From the NCBI RefSeq assembly GCF_014195545.1, contig NZ_JACIBX010000001.1, positions 392,463 to 456,462 on the forward strand: a stretch of DNA of 64,000 nucleotides. Direction: 5' to 3'. The DNA comes from Limimaricola variabilis. Its GTDB lineage: Bacteria; Pseudomonadota; Alphaproteobacteria; Rhodobacterales; Rhodobacteraceae. A program made the translations under genes and the position numbers. Numbering within the stretch: the first letter of the stretch is position 1; each line of letters opens with the position of its first letter. The notes beneath the pieces were generated by a model. The model had not been told where the DNA came from. It saw nothing but the letters and a program-made list of their open reading frames with translations, and ran no database searches. Shown here piece after piece: positions 41,805 to 51,162 of the stretch.

Positions 41805-42587
41805 TCAGCCCTGCGGGGTCAGGAACTGCCGGTCGCTCGCGGCCGAGACGAAGTCCGACAATTCGCGCACCAGTTCACTCTCGACGCCGCCGAGCCCGGC
41901 GGCGCGTTCGTGGAAGGTGCCCTCGCCCTCCTTGAGCGCGCGGAAGGCCGCGCGCAGCGCGCCGATCTCCTCGCGCGAGGTGCCGCGCCGCTTGAGCCCG
42001 ACGAGGTTGAGCCCGTCGAGCCGACCACGCGGCCCCTGCACGAGACCGAAGGGAATGACGTCGTTGGTCACCATCGTCACCGCGCCGATGATCGCGCCGC
42101 GGCCGATCCGGACCCATTGATGGATGCCGCAGAGCCCGCCGACGATCACGTCGTCGCCGATCACGCAATGCCCGGCAACGGCGGCGTGATTGACGAGGAT
42201 CACCCGGTCGCCGACCATGACGTCATGCGCCACGTGGCAGCCGGCCATCAGCAGGCAGTCGTCGCCCACCCGCGTCTCGCCGCCACCGCCCGCCGTGCCG
42301 GTGTTGATCGTCACGTGTTCGCGGATCCGGTTGCGCGCGCCGATCCGGAGGCGGGTATGTTCGCCCCCGAACTTGAGATCCTGCGGGATCTCTCCGATCA
42401 CCGCGAAGGGAAAGACCAGCGTGTCGGCGCCGATCACCGTGTCGCCGGTGACGACGACATGGGATTTCAGCTCGACCCCGGACTCCAGCACCACCTGCGG
42501 CCCGATGTGGCAGAACGGGCCGATCCGGCAGTCATCACCGATCCGCGCGCCGTCCTCGATCACCGCCGATGGGTGGATCGTGGTCAT
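41805..42587 (-). CDS. lpxA: UDP-N-acetylglucosamine acyltransferase
   Basis: The 260-residue protein contains hexapeptide repeats of a left-handed beta-helix from the start ([17 protein letters not shown]), the LpxA signature [18 protein letters not shown], the catalytic His in [11 protein letters not shown] and [15 protein letters not shown] near the C-terminal helices. It adds the first acyl chain to UDP-GlcNAc. The ATG overlaps the fabZ stop (ATGA). A long open frame upstream of this start runs through fabZ and is spurious. Confidence 0.95.
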   Translation of the reverse strand: MTTIHPSAVIEDGARIGDDCRIGPFCHIGPQVVLESGVELKSHVVVTGDTVIGADTLVFPFAVIGEIPQDLKFGGEHTRLRIGARNRIREHVTINTGTAGGGGETRVGDDCLLMAGCHVAHDVMVGDRVILVNHAAVAGHCVIGDDVIVGGLCGIHQWVRIGRGAIIGAVTMVTNDVIPFGLVQGPRGRLDGLNLVGLKRRGTSREEIGALRAAFRALKEGEGTFHERAAGLGGVESELVRELSDFVSAASDRQFLTPQG

Positions 42588-43060
42588 TTGCCCTGCAGGT
42601 CCATCATCGCGGTGAACTCGGCCTCGGCGGCCATCTCGCCCTCGACCGTGGCCACGCCCTTGAAGCGCCAGACCTTGCCGCCCGGCTTGCCGCGCGTGGT
42701 CTCGACCCGCATCTCGAGCCGGTCGCCCGGCACCACCTTGCGGCGGAACTTGCAGTTGTCGATGCCCATGAAGTAGATCAGCATGTTGCCGTCGACGAGC
42801 CCCATCGAGGCGCCGACCATCACCCCGGCGGTCTGCGCCATCGCCTCGACGATGGTGACGCCCGGCATGATCGGCGTGCCCGGGAAATGCCCCTGGAAAT
42901 GCGGCTCGTTCATCGTGACGTTCTTGAGCCCCGTGGCGCTCTTGGTGCCGTCGATGTCGATCACGCGGTCCACCAGCAGGAACGGGTAGCGATGCGGCAG
43001 GATGCGCTGGATCAGCTGGATGTCGGCGGTGGTCGGGCCCGTCTCGGGGGTTTCGGTCAT
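42584..43060 (-). CDS. fabZ: 3-hydroxyacyl-ACP dehydratase FabZ
   Basis: The 158-residue hot-dog fold protein has [18 protein letters not shown], the catalytic His in [15 protein letters not shown] and Glu in [10 protein letters not shown]. It dehydrates 3-hydroxyacyl-ACP in fatty acid elongation and balances supply with lipid A synthesis. The start at ATG 43060 has AAGGA upstream. It lies between the ompH-like gene and lpxA; lpxD is not present here. Confidence 0.95.
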   Translation of the reverse strand: MTETPETGPTTADIQLIQRILPHRYPFLLVDRVIDIDGTKSATGLKNVTMNEPHFQGHFPGTPIMPGVTIVEAMAQTAGVMVGASMGLVDGNMLIYFMGIDNCKFRRKVVPGDRLEMRVETTRGKPGGKVWRFKGVATVEGEMAAEAEFTAMMDLQGK

Positions 43061-43138
43061 GTCGGTCTCGTCCTTCCCTCGGGGGCCATTTCGGCCCCTG
43101 AGTAGCAAGCCGCCCCCGGCGCGGCAAGCCGGGCTGGC

Positions 43139-43732
43139 CTAGCGCGGCGCCGTCTCGCCCGCGCTCTCGGGTGCCGTGTCGGGCTCCGTCGCCGCGCTGC
43201 CGTCACCGATTGCCTCGTCGACGGCGGCGATGGCTGCGTCGGTGATGTCGACCGCCCCGGTGGAGAGGAAGACGGTGCGCCGGTCGAGGATCACCGCCGC
43301 GCCGCGCGACAGCATGAGCTGTCCCAGCGCCTGGCCCGAGGCCGCGAGGAAGGTTTCGCGCCCGGTTGCCGCCTCCTGCTGCAGCGCCCGCTCCTTGGCG
43401 TCGCGCTCGCGGCGGATCTCCTGAACCCGGGCGTCGAAGGCGTCGGCCTCGGCGCGGAAGTCCGCCGGAGCCATCGATGGGCGGCGCCGGGTCAGGTCCT
43501 GCTCCTCGGCGGTCAGCTCCGCCTCGATCCGGCGGTTTTCCTCGATGAGCGCCTCGGTCTTGGCCTGCAGATCATCCGCGAGCCTGCGCCCGAACAGGCT
43601 CTCGGTGAAGAGCCGCTCGGTATCGAGCACCAGCACCTGCGCCACCGTCGGCTGCACCTGCGCCCGGAGCGGGCTAGGCGCGAGCTGCGACAGCGCCAGG
43701 ACGACGCCGAGAACCGCCGCCGCGCGTCGCAT
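43139..43732 (-). CDS. OmpH/Skp-family periplasmic chaperone
   Basis: The 197 residues start with a signal peptide (MRRAAAVLGVVLALSQLAPSPLRAQ) and continue with VLVLDTERLFTESLFGRRL and a long charged coiled coil (~60-120), as in OmpH/Skp. Such proteins hold unfolded outer-membrane proteins in the periplasm and deliver them to BamA. The C-terminal ~25 residues are acidic and Ala/Ser-rich. It overlaps the bamA stop by one base. Confidence 0.85.
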   Translation of the reverse strand: MRRAAAVLGVVLALSQLAPSPLRAQVQPTVAQVLVLDTERLFTESLFGRRLADDLQAKTEALIEENRRIEAELTAEEQDLTRRRPSMAPADFRAEADAFDARVQEIRRERDAKERALQQEAATGRETFLAASGQALGQLMLSRGAAVILDRRTVFLSTGAVDITDAAIAAVDEAIGDGSAATEPDTAPESAGETAPR

Positions 43733-46050
43733 CAGAAGCGCGAGGAGATGGTCAAGTCGAAGTTGCGGGTCTCGTCGAACTCCTCGGCCTGCAGCGCTTC
43801 GGTGAAGTTGAAGCGCAGCGGTCCGAGCGGCGTGTCCCAGAAGATCGAGGCACCGACCACCGCGCGCGGCGTGTAGTCGTCATAGAGAACCGTGGCATCG
43901 GTTCCGCGGGTCGAGCCGACCTCCCAGACCGAGCCGTAATCGACGAAGGCACCGCCGGTGATCCCGTAATCCTCGGGCAGACCGAGCGGGAATTCCGCCT
44001 CGAGCCGGGTGACGGCGTACTTGTTGCCCCCCAGAGCGTCTTCGCTGTCCTCGTCCCGGGGCCCGATGCCGCCGGGCTCGAAGCCGCGCATGATCCGGCT
44101 ACCCATGAAGAAGCGGTCGGTGACGCGGGTGGTGCCGTCGGCGTGGTTGAGCATGCCGCCCTCGACCGTGGCGCGCAGCAGCACGTCCTCGCCCAGCACC
44201 CGGGTTTCGGCCGAAGCCAGCGCAGTGGTCTTGACGAAGGCCTCGTCGCCGATCCCGAACTCTTGGCCGAAGCGCAGCAGCACGCCCGTGTCCGGATCGA
44301 GGCCGGAACGGCGGGTGTCGTAGCTGTAGGAATAGCCGACCGAGTTGGTCCAGACGCCGGCCTCCTCGCGCTCTTCCAGAATAATCTTGCTCGCCGAGCT
44401 GTCGACATCGGTGATGTCGGTGTATTCGGCGGCGTAGAAGGTCTGCAGCCGGCCATTCTCGCTCACCGGGAAGGTGAAGGAGGGCGAAATCCGGAAGGTA
44501 TCGGTGTCGTAGAGCGCCGCGTCGTTGTCGGTGGAGCGGTAATCGACGCCGAAGCCGAAGCGCAGATCACGGCCCAGGAAGGCGGGCTCGGCGAAGTCGA
44601 AGGCCAGCCGACGGTCGTTCTGGCTGGTCGACAGATCGAGGCTGAAAAGCTGGCCGCGGCCGAGGAAGTTACGCTCCTTGAAGCCCGCGACAAGGCCGAA
44701 GCCGTTATCGGTCGAGTAGTTGGCGCCGAAGGAGAGCGAGCCGGTCGGCTGCTCTTCGACATCAACGTCGATCACGACCGAGCCGGGCTCGGTGCCCGGG
44801 CGGGCATTGACCTGCGCGTCGGAGAAGTAGCCCAGCGCACGGATCCGCTCGGCGCTCTCGCGAATGGCGCGCGGGTTGAACGGGTCACCCTCGACGGTGC
44901 GGAACTGCTGTCGGACCACCCGGTCGAGCGTGGTGGAGTTGCCCTCGATGTCGATCCGCTCGACGAAGATCCGCTCACCGCGGGTCAGCACGTAGGTCAC
45001 CTCGAGCGACAGGTCGCGCGGGTTGCGGGTGATGCGCGGCTCGATCCGCAGGAAGTCGATGCCGTCGCGGATCGCGATCCGCTCCATGCGGGCGATGTCG
45101 TCCTCGACCGCGGTCGGCGAATAATAGTCGCCCCGGTCGAGGCGGATCGCCTCGTCGAAGCGCGCGGTGGACAGGCCCTGGATCTCGCTGGCGATGCCGA
45201 TCTTGCTGACCTGGTAGCGCTGCCCCTCGCGGACGTTGAAGGTCAACAGGTAGGCATCGCGTGCGCGGGTCAGCTCGGCATCGACGTCGAGCACCTCGAA
45301 ATCGATGTAGCCGCGCGAACGGTAGAAATCGGTGAGCATCTGCCGGTCGAAGGCGATGCGGTCGGCGACGAAGGTGTCGCTCTTGATCAGCTGACGCAGC
45401 GGGCCCGCCTGACGGGTGGCCAGCACGCCGCGCAGGCGGCGGTCGGAAAAGGCGCGGTTGCCGGTGAAGGAGATCCGCTCGATCTCGGTCACGTTGCCCT
45501 CAGTGATCTGATAGACCAGATCGACCCGGTTGTCGGAGCGCTCGATCAGCGCCGGGCGCACCACGGCGTTGATCCGGCCACGCTCGGCATAGGCGGCGGC
45601 GATCGCATCGGCGTCGGCCTGCGCCTGTACCGGGTTGTAGACCCGGCGCTCGGTCGCGGAGATCAGCCCGGCCAGATCCTCGTCGCTGACCTTCGCGTTG
45701 CCCTCGAAGCTGATGCGGTTGATCGTCGGGAACTCGGTCACCGCGATCACCAGCCGACCGCCTTCGGGACGGATCTCGACATTCTGGAACAGCCCGCTTT
45801 CGCGGATCCGCTGGCCCGCGTCGTTGAGCGCCGCGGCGCTCACCGTCTCGCCCCGGGCGATGCCGGCATAGGTCAGGATGGTGCCGGTTTCGATCCGGCG
45901 GTTGCCCTCGACCGAGACCTGGTCAAATCGGAAATCCTGCGCGAGGGCCGGAGCCACCGCGCTGATCGCCGCGATCAGGGCAGCCATGCTCGCGGCACCC
46001 GTCATTTTGCGCGCCAAGGCGCCTCTGCTGCGAGCCGTCATCGTCACCAT
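43732..46050 (-). CDS. bamA: Outer membrane protein assembly factor BamA
   Basis: The protein has 772 residues from ATG 46050; TTG 46077 or ATG 46041 are also possible. The signal peptide ends PALAQ. Five POTRA domains (~25-410) begin with FRFDQVSVEGNRRIETGTIL, and the omp85 barrel follows with LSFGANYSTDNGFGL and FRGFEPGG-like GSRIMRGFEPGGIGPRD. The C-terminal residue is Phe (LTISSRF), as needed for barrel insertion. BamA folds beta-barrel proteins into the outer membrane. It is co-transcribed with the chaperone and lipid A genes. Confidence 0.95.
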   Translation of the reverse strand: MVTMTARSRGALARKMTGAASMAALIAAISAVAPALAQDFRFDQVSVEGNRRIETGTILTYAGIARGETVSAAALNDAGQRIRESGLFQNVEIRPEGGRLVIAVTEFPTINRISFEGNAKVSDEDLAGLISATERRVYNPVQAQADADAIAAAYAERGRINAVVRPALIERSDNRVDLVYQITEGNVTEIERISFTGNRAFSDRRLRGVLATRQAGPLRQLIKSDTFVADRIAFDRQMLTDFYRSRGYIDFEVLDVDAELTRARDAYLLTFNVREGQRYQVSKIGIASEIQGLSTARFDEAIRLDRGDYYSPTAVEDDIARMERIAIRDGIDFLRIEPRITRNPRDLSLEVTYVLTRGERIFVERIDIEGNSTTLDRVVRQQFRTVEGDPFNPRAIRESAERIRALGYFSDAQVNARPGTEPGSVVIDVDVEEQPTGSLSFGANYSTDNGFGLVAGFKERNFLGRGQLFSLDLSTSQNDRRLAFDFAEPAFLGRDLRFGFGVDYRSTDNDAALYDTDTFRISPSFTFPVSENGRLQTFYAAEYTDITDVDSSASKIILEEREEAGVWTNSVGYSYSYDTRRSGLDPDTGVLLRFGQEFGIGDEAFVKTTALASAETRVLGEDVLLRATVEGGMLNHADGTTRVTDRFFMGSRIMRGFEPGGIGPRDEDSEDALGGNKYAVTRLEAEFPLGLPEDYGITGGAFVDYGSVWEVGSTRGTDATVLYDDYTPRAVVGASIFWDTPLGPLRFNFTEALQAEEFDETRNFDLTISSRF

Positions 46051-46132
46051 CCCTGCCACGCGTCGTTTCTTGGTCAAGGGAAGTATCGGCCAATCGGGGC
46101 GTTGTCAAAACTTCCCGGACCCGAAAGGACGA

Positions 46133-46252
46133 TCAGGGTGCGGTCAGTTGCAAGGCCGCGCCAAGCGCCAGCACGATGGCCACCGGAAACAGCAGCCTGT
46201 CGAGATGCATGGCGATCAGCAGGCCCAGCCCGGCCTCGTTTCTCGTGGTCAT
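46133..46252 (-). CDS. Possible small membrane peptide, 39 residues
   Basis: The ORF MTTRNEAGLGLLIAMHLDRL continues with a hydrophobic span (LFPVAIVLALGAALQL). It fills part of the 289-base gap between rseP and bamA and is co-directional with both. The only ribosome-binding-like bases (CAGG) touch the ATG directly, which is poor spacing. It may be a chance frame. Confidence 0.3.
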   Translation of the reverse strand: MTTRNEAGLGLLIAMHLDRLLFPVAIVLALGAALQLTAP

Positions 46253-46339
46253 CCTGACACCGTCGATTGGTTGAAGACGACCCGATCATACCCGGGGAAT
46301 CGGGCGGCAATCAGGCCGCGCCGTGGCCCCGACGCGACC

Positions 46340-47674
46340 TCAGGGGCACAGGAACAGGTCGTTGAGCACCGCAAAGACCGTCATCGTCAGGATCAGCGAC
46401 AGGCCGAGCGCCATCAGCAGCCGGAGCGCCCGGTCGCCTGGCTGGCGGCCGGTGATCGCCTCGTAGCCGAAGAACACCAGGTGGCCGCCGTCGAGCACCG
46501 GGATCGGAAAGAGATTCAAGAGCCCCACCGCCGTCGACAGCACCGCGACGAACCAGATGAAGCTGGTGGCGCCCTGCTCGGCCATCGCGCCCGAAGTCTG
46601 GGCGATGCCCACCGGGCCCGACAGATTGCACGAAGAGATCGCGCCGGTGATCATGTGCCCCAGCCCCGACAGCGACGAGGTGATGATCCGCCAGACCTGC
46701 GCCGACGCGTCGACGAGCGCGGTGCCCAGCCCCGGCGTCTCGGTCGCGGCCTCGAAGAACAGGCCCGAGGAAATCCCCAGCAGCCAGCGGGTCTCGAAGC
46801 CCCCCTCCTCGCGCGGCAGGTCGACCCGGCGCGGGGTCAGGGTGAGATCGCGGGTCGCGCCGTCGCGCCAGATCGTCATCTCGAGCGGGCGGCCATCCGA
46901 GGCGGTCACCGTCTCGATCAGCTGCGCGAAGGCGAAGACCTCGCTCCCATCGAGGGACAGGATCAGGTCGCCGGCGCGCAGGCCGGCGGCATCGGCGGCC
47001 GAGCGCGGCGAGACACCACCCACCAGCGGCGGCTGCGGGTAGGGGCCGCGCACCAGCATCTCGCGGCCGTCCCGGCGCACCCGGTAGTCGAGCACCGGCT
47101 CGGCCGGGTAGCCTTCGGCCAGACGCGCCACCCCGCCCTCGGAGGGCAGCTCCGCGCCGCCGATGGCGAGGATCTCGTCGCCCGCGCGCAGCTCGTTCAC
47201 ATAGGCGTCGGGCAGCGGAAGCATCCGCGCGATGGTCAGCGGATCGGCCGGGCGGCCCTGCACCAGCATCACGCCGGCGAAGATCGCGATCGACAGGATG
47301 AAATTGAACACCGGTCCTGCCGCAACCGTGGCCGCACGCGCCCAGAGCGGCGCGCCGAGCATGGTATGGCGCAGCCGGGCGGGATCGGTACCCGCCGCCT
47401 GCCCCACCGAGGCGGCATTGGCGTCGCCCAGGAACTTGACGTAGCCGCCGAAAGGCAGCGCCGCGATCTGCCAGACGGTGCCATGCCGATCCCGACGGGA
47501 TACCAGCACCGGACCAAAGCCGAGGCTGAACACCTCCGCATGGATGCCCGACCAGCGCCCGACGATGTAATGGCCGTATTCGTGGATCGCCACGATCACC
47601 GAAAGCGCCACCACGAAGGCGCCGAGCGTGAAGGCGGCGTTTCCGAATTGCGGCAGGATCTGGGTCGGGTCCAA
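46340..47674 (-). CDS. rseP: Intramembrane site-2 zinc protease RseP
   Basis: The 444-residue membrane protein has the active site HEYGH near residue 31 in VAIHEYGHYIVGRWSGI and the third ligand motif NLFPIPVLDGGH near the C-terminus. Two PDZ domains lie between (~130-290), with LRAGDEILAIGG and LRAGDLILSLDG. It cleaves anti-sigma factors and leftover signal peptides in the inner membrane. It lies nine bases after dxr in the envelope operon. Confidence 0.95.
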   Translation of the reverse strand: MDPTQILPQFGNAAFTLGAFVVALSVIVAIHEYGHYIVGRWSGIHAEVFSLGFGPVLVSRRDRHGTVWQIAALPFGGYVKFLGDANAASVGQAAGTDPARLRHTMLGAPLWARAATVAAGPVFNFILSIAIFAGVMLVQGRPADPLTIARMLPLPDAYVNELRAGDEILAIGGAELPSEGGVARLAEGYPAEPVLDYRVRRDGREMLVRGPYPQPPLVGGVSPRSAADAAGLRAGDLILSLDGSEVFAFAQLIETVTASDGRPLEMTIWRDGATRDLTLTPRRVDLPREEGGFETRWLLGISSGLFFEAATETPGLGTALVDASAQVWRIITSSLSGLGHMITGAISSCNLSGPVGIAQTSGAMAEQGATSFIWFVAVLSTAVGLLNLFPIPVLDGGHLVFFGYEAITGRQPGDRALRLLMALGLSLILTMTVFAVLNDLFLCP

Positions 47675-47683
47675 GGCGGCGTC

Positions 47684-48853
47684 CTATGCGGTCAGAAAAT
47701 CGGTCCGAGCCGCGCGCGCGCGCGCCTCCGCGTCGGCCCCAAGGACCGCGTCGAGGCCGGGGCTGTCAACCCGAAGCGCGCCATCGCGCGACATCGTGTC
47801 CAGCACCCGCTCCACGACCTGCGCCATCTGCATGAAGCCGATGCGGCGGTCGATGAAGGCGTCGAGCGCGGCTTCCTTGGCGGCGTTGAAGGCGGCCCCG
47901 GCGAGGCCGCCCTCCTCCATCACCCGCCGCGCCAGACGCAGCGCCGGGTAACGGGCGTCCTCGGGCGCGCGGAAGCTCATGGAGCCCACCGCGGCGAGGT
48001 CGAGCCGCGCCACCGGCAGGTCGCGCCGCTCGGGCCAGTTGAGCGCGTAGCCGATGGCATGGCGCATGTCGGGTGCGCCCATATGCGCCATCAGCGCGCC
48101 GTCGCTGAATCCGACGAGGGCGTGGATCAGGCTCTCGGGATGGATCACCACTTCGACCTGCGCAGGCGCGAGGCCGAACAGCTCCTTCGCCTCGATGACC
48201 TCGAGCGCCTTGTTGAACATCGACGCGCTGTCGATGGTGATGCGCTGCCCCATCGCCCAGTTGGGATGGGTCGCAGCCTGCTCCGGCGTGGCTTGGGCGA
48301 GCTGCTCCAGCGGCCAGTCGCGGAAGGCGCCGCCCGAGGCGGTGAGGATCACCCGCTCCACCGCGCCGCGATCCTCGCCCGCAAGCGCCTGGAACACGGC
48401 CGAATGCTCGCTGTCCACCGGCAGGAGCGTCGCGCCGTGGCGGGCCGCTTCGGCCAGCACCAGCGGCCCGGCCGCGACCATCGTCTCCTTGTTGGCGAGG
48501 GCGAGCGTCGCGCCCTGCCCAATCGCCGCGAGGCCCGGCACCAGACCCGCCGCGCCGACGATGGCCGACATCACCCAGTCGGCGGGCATCGCCGCAGCTT
48601 CAGCGATCGCGGCGTCGCCCGAGGCCACGGCGATGCCGCTGCCCGCCAGCCGCTCGGTCAGCTCGGCGCGGCAGTCGTCATGGCAGGTGACGGCGATCTT
48701 CGCCTTCAGCCGCCGGGCCTGATCGGCCAGGAGCGCCACGTTGCGCCCGCCGGTCAGCGCCACAGTCTCGAACCGGTCGGGCGCCGCCTCGATCAGCTCC
48801 ACGGTCTGGCAGCCGATCGAACCGGTGGCGCCCAGAATGCTGACGCGTCTCAA
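47684..48853 (-). CDS. dxr: 1-deoxy-D-xylulose 5-phosphate reductoisomerase
   Basis: The 389-residue protein starts with TTG 48853, overlapping the cdsA stop as TTGA; the NADPH site VSILGATGSIG comes immediately after, so the start is firm. Further motifs are LANKETMVAAG, LPVDSEHSAVFQAL, SGGAFRDWPLEQL and the HPNWAMGQRITIDSASM substrate region. It makes 2-C-methylerythritol 4-phosphate, committing to isoprenoid synthesis. Neighbouring uppS uses the products. Confidence 0.96.
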   Translation of the reverse strand: MRRVSILGATGSIGCQTVELIEAAPDRFETVALTGGRNVALLADQARRLKAKIAVTCHDDCRAELTERLAGSGIAVASGDAAIAEAAAMPADWVMSAIVGAAGLVPGLAAIGQGATLALANKETMVAAGPLVLAEAARHGATLLPVDSEHSAVFQALAGEDRGAVERVILTASGGAFRDWPLEQLAQATPEQAATHPNWAMGQRITIDSASMFNKALEVIEAKELFGLAPAQVEVVIHPESLIHALVGFSDGALMAHMGAPDMRHAIGYALNWPERRDLPVARLDLAAVGSMSFRAPEDARYPALRLARRVMEEGGLAGAAFNAAKEAALDAFIDRRIGFMQMAQVVERVLDTMSRDGALRVDSPGLDAVLGADAEARARAARTDFLTA

Positions 48854-49695
48854 AAATGCACCCCGGGGATGAAGCCCAGCACGGAGGCCAGCAGCATGAA
48901 GAGCGAGGCGCCGAGCATCGCGTCGAACCGGTCGAAAAGCCCGCCATGGCCGGGGATCAGCGCCGAGCTGTCCTTGACCTTCATGCGCCGCTTGAGCGCG
49001 CTCTCGGCGATGTCGCCCATCTGGCTGGCAAAGCTCAGCAGCATCGAGATCCAGACCAGATGCCATGGACTGTGGGTGAGCGCCGAGAAGGCCAGACCGA
49101 CCACGCCGGCCGAGATCCACCCTGCCGAGGTGCCCGACCATGTCTTCTTGGGACTGACCTTGGGCCAGAACTTCGGACCGCCCAGCGCGCGCCCGGCGAC
49201 ATAGCCGAAGACGTCGGTGCAGATCACGACGAGGATCAGCCACAGCAGCCAGGTGAAGCCGTATTCGGCACGGAAGGTCACGAGGCCCCAGCCTGCCACC
49301 TCGATGCCCAGCGCGAAGGCCAGGAAGGTGAGCCGCTCGCGGCGCAGCATCGCGGCGCCCGCCAGCGGCGCGATCAGGAACAGCCACAACACCCAAGTGT
49401 CGCCGTTCGACAGCTGCCCCGACAGGACGCTCGCGCAGAGCGCGGCCAGCAGCATGCCAGGCGTCGGCTTGCCCGGCTCGATCATCATCCACAGCTCCCA
49501 GACCATGACGGCGGTGACGAACACCGTCAGCATCTGGAACCACAGTCCGCCCATCATCACCGCAAGCGCGCCCAGCACGGCCATCGCCGCGCCGGAGGCC
49601 ATGCGTACGCCCAGATCGCTCCAGCGGCCGGGATCGGCCAGCGCCGCCGCTACCCCCGGCGCCGTGTCGCTGCTGCTATCCTCCCGCTGCGCCAT
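48850..49695 (-). CDS. cdsA: Phosphatidate cytidylyltransferase
   Basis: The 281-residue protein has several membrane spans and the family signature SQMGDIAESALKRRMKVKDSS followed by IPGHGGLFDRFDAM. It makes CDP-diacylglycerol, the precursor of phospholipids, in the inner membrane. The start at ATG 49695 lies one base past the uppS stop. Its stop overlaps the dxr start. Confidence 0.95.
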   Translation of the reverse strand: MAQREDSSSDTAPGVAAALADPGRWSDLGVRMASGAAMAVLGALAVMMGGLWFQMLTVFVTAVMVWELWMMIEPGKPTPGMLLAALCASVLSGQLSNGDTWVLWLFLIAPLAGAAMLRRERLTFLAFALGIEVAGWGLVTFRAEYGFTWLLWLILVVICTDVFGYVAGRALGGPKFWPKVSPKKTWSGTSAGWISAGVVGLAFSALTHSPWHLVWISMLLSFASQMGDIAESALKRRMKVKDSSALIPGHGGLFDRFDAMLGASLFMLLASVLGFIPGVHF

Positions 49696-49696
49696 C

Positions 49697-50431
49697 TCAG
49701 GCCTTGACGGCGCCGAAGCGGCGGTCGCGCCGGGCGTAACCGTCGCAGACCCGCGCGAATTCCTCGGGCGTGAAATCGGGCCAGAGCGTATCGACGAACT
49801 CGTACTCGGCATAGGCCGACTGCCACAGCAGGAAGTTCGAGATCCGCGCCTCGCCGCTGGTGCGGATCACCAGATCGGGATCCGGCAGCACATGGGTGTC
49901 GAGGAAGCGCGACAGCGTCTCGGCATCCACGTCCTTATGGGTCAGCCGACCCTGCTCGATCTCGTAGGCGAGCCGCTTGGCCGCGCGGGTGACCTCGTCG
50001 CGGCCGCCGTAATTGAGCGCGATGGTCAGGTGCACGCGGTCGTTGCCCGAGGTGAGAAGCTCGAGCTCGTCCATCATCGCGACCAGCTTCTCGTCGAGCC
50101 GGATCCGGTCGCCGATGAAGCGCACCCGCACGCCCTCGTCATGCAGCGCCCGCGCCTCGCGCACGATGTAGCGCCGGAACAGCGCCATCAGCCCGGAGAC
50201 CTCGGCCTGTGTCCGCTTCCAGTTCTCGGTCGAGAAGGCGAAGATCGTCAGGTATTTGACGCCCAGATCCGGGCAGGCATTGACGATGTCGCGAACCCGC
50301 CGGGCCCCGGCATGGTGCCCGAACAGCCGCGGCCGGCCGCGGCTCTGCGCCCAGCGACCGTTGCCGTCCATGATGATCGCGACATGCTCGGGGCCGCCCC
50401 CGAATGTCGTGTCTTGCGCGTCGGCAGCCAT
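49697..50431 (-). CDS. uppS: Isoprenyl transferase (undecaprenyl diphosphate synthase)
   Basis: The 244 residues match cis-prenyltransferases: HVAIIMDGNGRWAQSRGRPR with the catalytic Asp, GARRVRDIVNACPDLGV, LTIFAFSTENWKR, and RTSGEARISNFLLWQSAYAEYEF. It builds the C55 carrier lipid used for peptidoglycan and for the polysaccharide system at the left of this window. It follows frr by 33 bases. Confidence 0.96.
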   Translation of the reverse strand: MAADAQDTTFGGGPEHVAIIMDGNGRWAQSRGRPRLFGHHAGARRVRDIVNACPDLGVKYLTIFAFSTENWKRTQAEVSGLMALFRRYIVREARALHDEGVRVRFIGDRIRLDEKLVAMMDELELLTSGNDRVHLTIALNYGGRDEVTRAAKRLAYEIEQGRLTHKDVDAETLSRFLDTHVLPDPDLVIRTSGEARISNFLLWQSAYAEYEFVDTLWPDFTPEEFARVCDGYARRDRRFGAVKA

Positions 50432-50464
50432 GACGGCCTCCCTGCAATTGGCGAGGCGTCGGCC

Positions 50465-51028
50465 TCAGACCTGCATGATCTCGGCCTGCTTCGTCTCGAG
50501 CTGCTGGTCGATCAGCTTGATGTAGCGGTCGGTCAGCTCCTGGACTTCCTGCTCCCAGAACTTCTGGTCGTCCTCGGAGAGGCCGTCATTCTTGGCCTTC
50601 TTGATCTGGTCCATGCCGTCGCGGCGCAGGTTGCGGATCGCGACGCGGGCGTGCTCGGCATATTGCCCGGCCACCTTGGTCAGCTGAGTCCGGCGCTCCT
50701 CGTTCAGCTCTGGGATCGGCAGCATGATGATCGTGCCGTTGAGCTGCGGGTTGATGCCCAGACCGCTTTCGCGGATCGCCTTCTCGACCTTGCCCACCAG
50801 CGCCTTGTCCCAGACGTTGACCGTCACCATCCGCGGCTCGGGCACGTTGACGGTGCCGACCTGGTTGATCGGGGTCGGGCTGCCATAGGCGTCGACCATC
50901 ACCGGCTCGAGCATCGAGGCCGAGGCCCGCCCGGTTCGGAGCGACGCGAATTCGGTGCGCAGGGAAGCGATGGCGCCGTCCATGCGGCGCTGGAGGTCGT
51001 CGGTGTCGAGTTCGAAGTCGTCTGCCAT
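50465..51028 (-). CDS. frr: Ribosome-recycling factor
   Basis: The 187-residue protein is full length, with [23 protein letters not shown], the [24 protein letters not shown] block and [20 protein letters not shown] with EF-G splits the ribosome after termination. The start at ATG 51028 was chosen by family alignment, with AAGAAGAGACC upstream as a weak ribosome-binding site. It follows pyrH after 134 bases. Confidence 0.96.
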   Translation of the reverse strand: MADDFELDTDDLQRRMDGAIASLRTEFASLRTGRASASMLEPVMVDAYGSPTPINQVGTVNVPEPRMVTVNVWDKALVGKVEKAIRESGLGINPQLNGTIIMLPIPELNEERRTQLTKVAGQYAEHARVAIRNLRRDGMDQIKKAKNDGLSEDDQKFWEQEVQELTDRYIKLIDQQLETKQAEIMQV

Positions 51029-51162
51029 CGGTCTCTTCTTGTCATTGAGGCGGGCTGTTGGCGCCGGTGATAGCGTCAACGGCTCCCGCGTTCCAGAACA
51101 CTTTGCCTCGCCCCCGGGCGCCGTCGCATCACAACCACGCGGCGCGGGGCGCAAAGGTTTCG

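Noticed and set aside
45878-49204. 1108-residue open frame on + opposite bamA, rseP and dxr
   Set aside because: It crosses several clear genes on the other strand, is Arg/Gln/His-rich with no domain, and has no ribosome-binding site.
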